From the NCBI GenBank assembly GCA_012837655.1, contig DUQT01000168.1, forward strand, positions 1 to 17,752: DNA of 17,752 nt, in the 5' to 3' direction. Position numbers and translations under genes: made by a program. This document shows, one piece after another, positions 13,253 to 17,752 of the stretch. The notes below the pieces were generated by a model. It saw only the letters and a list, made by a program, of their open reading frames with translations, ran no database searches and was not told where the DNA came from. Within the stretch, counting starts at the first letter, position 1. Every line of letters starts with the position of its first letter. The DNA is from Actinomyces sp. (GTDB lineage Bacteria; Actinomycetota; Actinomycetes; Actinomycetales; Actinomycetaceae).

Positions 13253-14434
13253 CGTTCGAACAAACTCCCAATTTCCAACCCGCTGGACACCACGGTTAAG
13301 AAGGTCACCGCACTTGGTGGTGCAGCTGCCCTTGCGCTGGGCATGAGTTTTGGCGTTCCCGCGGCGTTCGCAAACACTTCAGAAGAAGTTGATGCGGACG
13401 ATTCCGACGTAGCAGTCGTTGAAGTTGATGAAAATGCTGATGTAGATCCCGTAGTCGAAGAGCCTGTCAGCGAAAACCCTGTAGACGAGCCAGTCAACGA
13501 GGAAGCTGGCAACGAGTCTGACGAAGGTGCAGAAGGCGGCGAAGAGTCCGAGGAGACTCCCGCTCCTAGTGATGAAGACGTCGTAACCCCTCCGAGTGAG
13601 GGTGAATCCGAAGAAAACCCTGGCGATGACTCTGATGAGCAAGCCACCTGCAAGCTCGACAAGCTCGAGCAATGGAACAAGGAAAAGGACGAATTCACAA
13701 CGGGTAGTGTCAAGGGATATTCCGAAGGTGATCGCGTGAGGATGCGCTTCACTCTTACGGATCTGACCGTTGATGCGCCTCTAACATTCTCCATTAGCTA
13801 CGATTACTGGGATGCTACTACTCCCGCTATGGGGTATAAGGATCCTGTACTCGAGCCCGCAGAGGGCGTTGAAATGGGTACACCCAACCAGAGCACTGAT
13901 AATGCACTTGGAACCGTTGATTTCACCATTACTCCTAAGGCAGAAACTGTAGAGGTGTACTTCTCGCTCCTGCTTTCCAAGGGTCTTGAGGGAACCTACG
14001 AAGGTGCCTCTGCGTGGCCGGGTGCTTCCCTGCACGCCCACAACGAGGTCGATATTTGTGGATCCGGTAGCAAGGACCTTCCGATCAAAACTAAAGACAT
14101 AACGCCTGTGGACCCGGATCCAACCGAGCCCGAGGAAACTGAAGAGACCACGGAAGAAACCACCGAGGAAACCACGGAAGAAACTACCGAGGAGACCACG
14201 GAGGAGACTACTGTGGAGACCACGGAGGAGACCACTGAAGAGCCCACCACTGAGCCGACCGATGAGCCGACCAGTGAGAAGCCCTCAGCTACTGATGAGC
14301 CCACCAAGGAACAGCCGAAGCCAGGCACCGAACTACCTAAGACCGGTGTCAATGGAGCACTTGCAACACTTGGTGCACTGTTCGCAGTTGCCGGCGCAGG
14401 CGCCCTTATGGTTCGCCGTAACGCAGTTCGCTAA
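13250..14434 (+). CDS. LPXTG-anchored surface protein with acidic region and Glu-Thr stalk
   Basis: 394-aa secreted, wall-anchored protein. Domains in order: signal peptide (VKK then ALGGAAALALGM, probable cleavage after A41 in AAFA-NT); very acidic, low-complexity segment (about 44-132, Glu/Asp/Val/Pro-rich); a compact, probably beta-rich domain (about 134-275) bounded by its only two cysteines, C134 and C270, which could form a disulfide; a TTEE stalk (about 294-345) turning into Pro/Thr/Glu; sortase motif LPKTG at 362-366; hydrophobic helix; and charged tail RRNAVR. I recognise no family for the 134-275 domain, so the ligand or function is unknown; adhesion or wall display is only inferred. 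It is monocistronic, with a 230-bp AT-rich upstream region and a strong terminator about 45 bp downstream. No sortase gene is in the window, so a housekeeping sortase elsewhere must anchor it. Confidence 0.9.
   Translation: MRSNKLPISNPLDTTVKKVTALGGAAALALGMSFGVPAAFANTSEEVDADDSDVAVVEVDENADVDPVVEEPVSENPVDEPVNEEAGNESDEGAEGGEESEETPAPSDEDVVTPPSEGESEENPGDDSDEQATCKLDKLEQWNKEKDEFTTGSVKGYSEGDRVRMRFTLTDLTVDAPLTFSISYDYWDATTPAMGYKDPVLEPAEGVEMGTPNQSTDNALGTVDFTITPKAETVEVYFSLLLSKGLEGTYEGASAWPGASLHAHNEVDICGSGSKDLPIKTKDITPVDPDPTEPEETEETTEETTEETTEETTEETTEETTVETTEETTEEPTTEPTDEPTSEKPSATDEPTKEQPKPGTELPKTGVNGALATLGALFAVAGAGALMVRRNAVR
14131..14247 (+). repeat. 12-bp coding repeats encoding TTEE units
   Basis: Imperfect tandem units such as ACCACGGAAGAA, ACCACCGAGGAA, ACTACCGAGGAG and ACCACGGAGGAG, about nine in a row with one variant (ACTGTGGAGACC). 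The unit is a multiple of three, so gain or loss changes stalk length but not frame. Synonymous differences between units suggest an older expansion. Confidence 0.85.
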
Positions 14435-14479
14435 GAAATCTTTGGCCCCTGGCCATAGAGACACAGTCGAATAGTCGAC

Positions 14480-14520
14480 GAAGGGGCGCAGTCTGAGCTT
14501 TCAGACTGCGCCCCTTCTTT
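14480..14520 (+). terminator. Intrinsic terminator after the LPXTG gene
   Basis: A 17-bp perfect GC-rich stem: GAAGGGGCGCAGTCTGA pairs with TCAGACTGCGCCCCTTC around a GCTT loop, followed by a short T-rich tract. It starts 45 bp after the stop. It lies between convergent genes and could also stop the response-regulator operon from the other side, though the T-tract is better on the plus strand. A smaller palindrome, GTCGA-ATAG-TCGAC, sits just before it. Confidence 0.9.
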
Positions 14521-14594
14521 GTCCCTATTCCAATATCAAAAGGGCATCCCGCCAATCACTAGCAGCGGGCACACACCAAGCTTGCGTTAGCTAG

Positions 14595-15065
14595 TTAACG
14601 TAGCGCGTCCATGATCCGCACACCGTCAAGCACACGCATGTACGGTAGCGGGTCGATCCCCATGATCAGTACGTAATCCGTTAACTGCTGGCGTACAACG
14701 TCTAGCAGCATGTCAACATCCCACGGCTTTGAAAAATAATGATCCAGCTTTGCATCATTCAAAGCCCGGATTGTGTCTTCCTGGTTGGCCTGCCCCGTGA
14801 TCAATACCTTTCGCGTGTCAACGGTTCGATCGTCCTCACACATTTCAACCAGCAGATCAACGCCAGTTTTGCCGGGCAGGCGGTGGTCAGCGAGGATCAG
14901 AGCAAGCAGATCACCGTCCTCATCGATTTCATCAACAACAGCCCAGGCATCGTCGACCGTGTCTGCTACCTCGATGCGACAGTCATCTGCAAACGGCTCT
15001 AAATCGCGCTCCAACGCGTCTCGAACTTCCGGTTCGTCTTCAAGAATTAGGATCGAAAGTTTCAT
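14595..15065 (-). CDS. Single-domain response regulator
   Basis: A 156-aa receiver protein without a DNA-binding or enzymatic output domain. Seen: acidic pocket E9/D10 (LILEDEPEV), phospho-acceptor Asp60 (LILADHRLPGKTGVDLL), Thr90 in VLITGQ, Lys113 in YFSKPWD. After the receiver (about 1-128) comes a ~28-residue tail, DYVLIMGIDPLPYMRVLDGVRIMDALR-like in composition, of unknown role. The ITGQ...LDHYFSKPWD pattern resembles receivers fused to cNMP-binding or thioredoxin-reductase-like proteins in other bacteria. The start at 15065 has GAGG just upstream, overlapping the kinase stop region; the gene begins 6 nt after the kinase ends. It is almost certainly phosphorylated by that kinase; without an output domain it probably acts by protein contact or as a phosphate sink (inference). 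Confidence 0.92.
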   Translation of the reverse strand: MKLSILILEDEPEVRDALERDLEPFADDCRIEVADTVDDAWAVVDEIDEDGDLLALILADHRLPGKTGVDLLVEMCEDDRTVDTRKVLITGQANQEDTIRALNDAKLDHYFSKPWDVDMLLDVVRQQLTDYVLIMGIDPLPYMRVLDGVRIMDALR

Positions 15066-15071
15066 GGTTCC

Positions 15072-17165
15072 TCAGTTCTCGCTGTCCTCTACAACTGTTT
15101 GGTTTGCGGGGTCTTGCCGGGGGCCTTCTATCGGCAAAACGATGGAAATAGATGTGCGCCCCGGTTTAGATTCGATGGATAGTGTGCCTTCGTGGTCATC
15201 AACAATGGAATTCGAAATCGCCATTCCCATACCCAGGCCAAACCGCACCTGTCCGCCCTTTGTGGTGAAGTGCGGTTCCATTATTTTCTCGACGATTGCT
15301 TCTGGAATGCCGGGCCCGTTGTCTGTAATGACAACCTTGACGTGATCACTGTCGGGCTGAGACGTCGTGATCGTGATCTTGGGCTCTTCCAGGCCGCGCG
15401 CCGGCAGGAACTTCGGGATTTCCCCTGTTTCAGGGTGATTTGAAGTTGCGTAGGCCTCCGCCTTTGCGAGTGCCTCAACTTCGTCCTCCAACGCTTCAGA
15501 CGCATTCACCAAAAGGTTGGTCCACACCTGTTCGAGTCGCGCGGGGTAGCAGCGGATTTTCGGGAGTTCTCCGTAGTTACGCTCAATCGTTGCACCACGC
15601 ATTCGGTGGCTGGTGAGTCTAAGAACGTCCTCAATATTTTCATGCAAATCGACGCCTTCGATGGGCGACGTATCTGGACGCGCGTAGGCCTTCAATGATG
15701 AAACTAAATCGGTGATCCGATTCGCCGCGACCGTCGAGTTTCGCACGGAGCGACCGATGTTGGCGGACGCTTCCACGATTGCGGTTGGCGACGCGTCCTT
15801 GCCACGCAGTCGGTTGTGGAATCGTTCCTTGCGCATGAGGCTCTTAATATCGTCCGGATCCGTTATTTCCGCGGCTACGAATCGTTTCGCAAGCGCGCGA
15901 TCCCCCTTCGTGTGCTTCATGACTTCGCGAACCAGCGCGCGATCTTCCGCAGTTGACCGGGGTCGCGCGTGAAGCGTGCGTTCCAAAGCATTTAATGCAT
16001 CTTCGAGGTCGGATCTGCCACCCAGAACAGTGGCGAGGTCTTGCGCAATATGCTGGGTAGACCGCTGGAGCGCAGCGACCGGGTTGTTGAGCTCGTGGGC
16101 AATACCGGCGGAAAGTTCACCTAGCATGGCGAACTTGGTTTGATCCACCAGTTGTTCGCGGGTGCTGCGAAGCTCTTCGAGGGCACGTTCAAGGTTGGCT
16201 CGCTCGATCTCAAGTTGTTCCGCTAACTCATTTTTTTCAATGTGTAAGTATTCGGCGCGTACCAGGCGCTGGGTCAGCGCTTGGATTGCCACGACGGCCA
16301 GGTTCGCGGAGGTATCCGGTGACTGTTGAAGGACGTACTCAAGTTGCTCCAAGGAAAGTCGGATTAGTTCAACCTCGGTGGTCGTCGTGGACGTGAATAA
16401 GGCTCGCTGTTGGCGTGCCAAAGACATGAGGCCAATCAGCGGCCCAGAACTGGCGTGGTGTAGCAAAACGTCACCGAACTGGGACGTGCGATGCAGCGCG
16501 ACGGACCCTTTCAGGACCAGGTAGACAGCATCCACAGACACGCCTTGCCGCGTCAAATCCACACCCGGAGGCAGGATCATCCTTGGGCGCGGACCCAAGA
16601 ATCGCTCGATGCCTTCCAGGAGAACTCTCTGGACCTGCTCGCCCGGCGTGTCCAAGCCGTACAGCAGGTCACCACCTCGCGGCTCGTCGTAAGGATGTCC
16701 CCCAGCAATCGAGTAGGTGATCTCCGCATCCGGCAAATAGGTGTGCAACCACCTGTCAATGACCGAGTTAATCTGCTCCACCAAAGCCGGCTGCGTCCAC
16801 GGAACCGCCACAACTGAAACTAGCGAACCGTCCCCAATCGAATCAGCAACATCGTAGTGTCGTTCCTGATCCGTGAGTAGCACGAAGCCCGCCCTACTCA
16901 ATACCGGGTATTCCTTTAATTTCGCGATGACAGCATCGACATTACCCAGTCGCGGCGTGATGAGGACGCCTGGGACAAGGCACTCCGAATCCTCCTCGCA
17001 CGGATTCGACAAGCCGTCAGCCGGATTTTCGAGGCCGTAGACAACTGTCACATCCGCGTTTGGGAGGTGGCCCTCCAGGTCGCGTGCAGCCTGAAGGACA
17101 TAATCGTCCTCGTCGGCTGCAACGACCAGAATATGGAGGCCGTATTTTTCGGAATTGGTGGTCAT
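15072..17165 (-). CDS. Histidine kinase with degenerate receiver and cyclic-nucleotide-binding-like domain
   Basis: 697 aa, no membrane helix, so cytoplasmic. Order: residues 8-145 receiver-like fold with the acidic start VVAADEDD, but the Asp site is Thr70 (GVLITPRLG) and the Lys site is Val121 (VVAVPW), so it should not be phosphorylated; 180-300 a Crp-type cNMP-binding-like beta-roll (ILPPGVDLTRQGVSVDAVYLVLKGSVAL, GPLIGLMSLARQQRALF); 305-345 coiled coil; H-box GELSAGIAHELNNP with His357; ~75 extra residues (about 390-465); helix ANRITDLVSSLKAYARP; N-box NLLVNASEAL (N550, N554); DNGPGIP 615-621; HFTTK at 632-636; GLGMGMA 643-649. All ATP-binding boxes are intact, so it should be an active kinase. 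ATG overlaps the transporter stop (ATGA) and its stop is 6 nt before the response regulator. It may sense a nucleotide or the state of the co-encoded transporter (inference). Confidence 0.92.
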   Translation of the reverse strand: MTTNSEKYGLHILVVAADEDDYVLQAARDLEGHLPNADVTVVYGLENPADGLSNPCEEDSECLVPGVLITPRLGNVDAVIAKLKEYPVLSRAGFVLLTDQERHYDVADSIGDGSLVSVVAVPWTQPALVEQINSVIDRWLHTYLPDAEITYSIAGGHPYDEPRGGDLLYGLDTPGEQVQRVLLEGIERFLGPRPRMILPPGVDLTRQGVSVDAVYLVLKGSVALHRTSQFGDVLLHHASSGPLIGLMSLARQQRALFTSTTTTEVELIRLSLEQLEYVLQQSPDTSANLAVVAIQALTQRLVRAEYLHIEKNELAEQLEIERANLERALEELRSTREQLVDQTKFAMLGELSAGIAHELNNPVAALQRSTQHIAQDLATVLGGRSDLEDALNALERTLHARPRSTAEDRALVREVMKHTKGDRALAKRFVAAEITDPDDIKSLMRKERFHNRLRGKDASPTAIVEASANIGRSVRNSTVAANRITDLVSSLKAYARPDTSPIEGVDLHENIEDVLRLTSHRMRGATIERNYGELPKIRCYPARLEQVWTNLLVNASEALEDEVEALAKAEAYATSNHPETGEIPKFLPARGLEEPKITITTSQPDSDHVKVVITDNGPGIPEAIVEKIMEPHFTTKGGQVRFGLGMGMAISNSIVDDHEGTLSIESKPGRTSISIVLPIEGPRQDPANQTVVEDSEN

Positions 17166-17752
17166 AGCAGTCCCGTTATGCCCCAGAACAGTGGCATCAC
17201 AAATGCCAGGAGCAGGGTGCCGGAAACACCGACTACCAGACCGGTCTTGATCATGTTCGGCGTGCTGATTTCACCTGTGGAATACGCAATCGCGTTCGGA
17301 GGTGTGGAGATCGGCAGACACATGCCCAGCGAGCAGCCCAGCGCCATGACAACGGCGATTTCGGCGGGAGTGGCGGAAACACTCGCGCCGAGTCCCATGC
17401 CCAACGGAATCAGCAGGTTCGCTGCCGCCGAGTGTGAAATAACGTTCGACATCAGGAATCCAACGCCCGCGATCACCAGTAGCAAGAGTGCAACCGGCAC
17501 GGCCGCCCAATCAATGGAGCCAATAATCCACTCATCGAGTCCCGTGGATCCAACGCCAATCCCCAAGGCGATACCGCCCGCGACCAGCCATAGAACGGGC
17601 CAATCCAGGTTCTTTAGGTCCTCGCCGGTCATCACCTGCGTGACCATGAGCAACACGACGGGCACAAATCCAACGGTATTCGAAGAGATTCCGTGCAGCG
17701 GCTCCGTCATCCACAGGGCAATGGTGATGCCACCAACGATGTAGAAAATAAT
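17162..17752 (-). CDS. DASS/SLC13-type anion:sodium symporter, C-terminal part (5' end beyond window)
   Basis: The last ~196 residues of an integral membrane transporter; the frame is open to the right edge. Seen: several hydrophobic helices, the segment MSNVISHSAAANLLIPLG and the motif CSLGMCLPISTPPNAIAYSTGEI. These match the second Ser-Asn-Thr-type loop and the conserved C-terminal signature of divalent anion:Na+ symporters, which carry C4-dicarboxylates, citrate or sulfate. An ATG at 17710 is internal (preceded by an in-frame hydrophobic helix IIFYIVGGITIALW), not a start. Its TGA overlaps the kinase ATG by four bases, so all three genes should be translated from one mRNA. Substrate cannot be set from this fragment; a dicarboxylate is the common case. 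Confidence 0.85.
   Translation of the reverse strand: MIFYIVGGITIALWMTEPLHGISSNTVGFVPVVLLMVTQVMTGEDLKNLDWPVLWLVAGGIALGIGVGSTGLDEWIIGSIDWAAVPVALLLLVIAGVGFLMSNVISHSAAANLLIPLGMGLGASVSATPAEIAVVMALGCSLGMCLPISTPPNAIAYSTGEISTPNMIKTGLVVGVSGTLLLAFVMPLFWGITGLL

Noticed and set aside
13023..13271. 82-codon minus-strand frame between the AKR-like and LPXTG genes
   Set aside because: Overlaps the surface protein start and ribosome site, no Shine-Dalgarno, AT-rich regulatory-looking DNA.
13996..14352. 118-codon antisense frame rich in SVVSSVVS
   Set aside because: Direct complement of the TTEE coding repeats, not a separate gene.

Overview
The window reads as chromosomal DNA of a Gram-positive, medium-GC actinobacterium. 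An LPKTG sortase-anchored surface protein shows the Gram-positive wall. The respiratory NarG/NarK set, the MobA-type nucleotidyltransferase domain and the style of the RluA-type protein fit Actinobacteria, possibly the Actinomycetaceae. That family-level guess is inference; no rRNA or tRNA is present to test it.

Layout: positions 1-9932 are one long minus-strand run. Read in the direction of transcription it is a Rid-family protein (9932-9474), a CE7-type acetyl esterase (9288-8290), a glycerate kinase fused to a MobA-like domain (8290-6488), then after a 414-bp repeat-bearing gap narK1 (6073-4796), narK2 (4619-3288) and narG (3263 to beyond the left edge). The nitrate part is coherent: two different NarK-type transporters move nitrate and nitrite, and NarG is the membrane-bound respiratory nitrate reductase catalytic subunit, which needs the bis-MGD molybdenum cofactor. 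The neighbouring MobA-like domain may make that cofactor. Only narG, about 1087 codons of roughly 1230, is in view; narH, narJ and narI presumably lie to the left.

Middle: a 3-mercaptopyruvate/thiosulfate sulfurtransferase (plus strand, 10031-10864) is divergent from the Rid gene. It converges on an RluA-family pseudouridine synthase (minus), which has an ideal Shine-Dalgarno in front of an ATT codon. Next is a short aldo/keto-reductase-like protein whose catalytic residues look lost (12960-12211). Divergent from it, across an AT-rich intergenic with a CRP/GlxR-like palindrome, lies a TTG-initiated LPXTG surface protein with a Glu-Thr repeat stalk (13250-14434), closed by a strong terminator.

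Right: a tightly coupled minus-strand operon consists of the end of a DASS/SLC13-type anion transporter (beyond the right edge to 17162), a 697-aa histidine kinase with a degenerate receiver and a cyclic-nucleotide-binding-like domain (17165-15072), and a stand-alone receiver protein (15065-14595). The ATGA overlap and 6-nt gap suggest a transporter-linked signalling module.

Most worth a second look: the glycerate kinase-MobA fusion, the pseudo-receiver/cNMP-like kinase operon, the two stacked palindromic structures between narK1 and narK2, the degenerate ~22-bp repeat upstream of narK1, and the ATT start candidate. I saw no CRISPR array, insertion sequence, phage gene, tRNA or rRNA.
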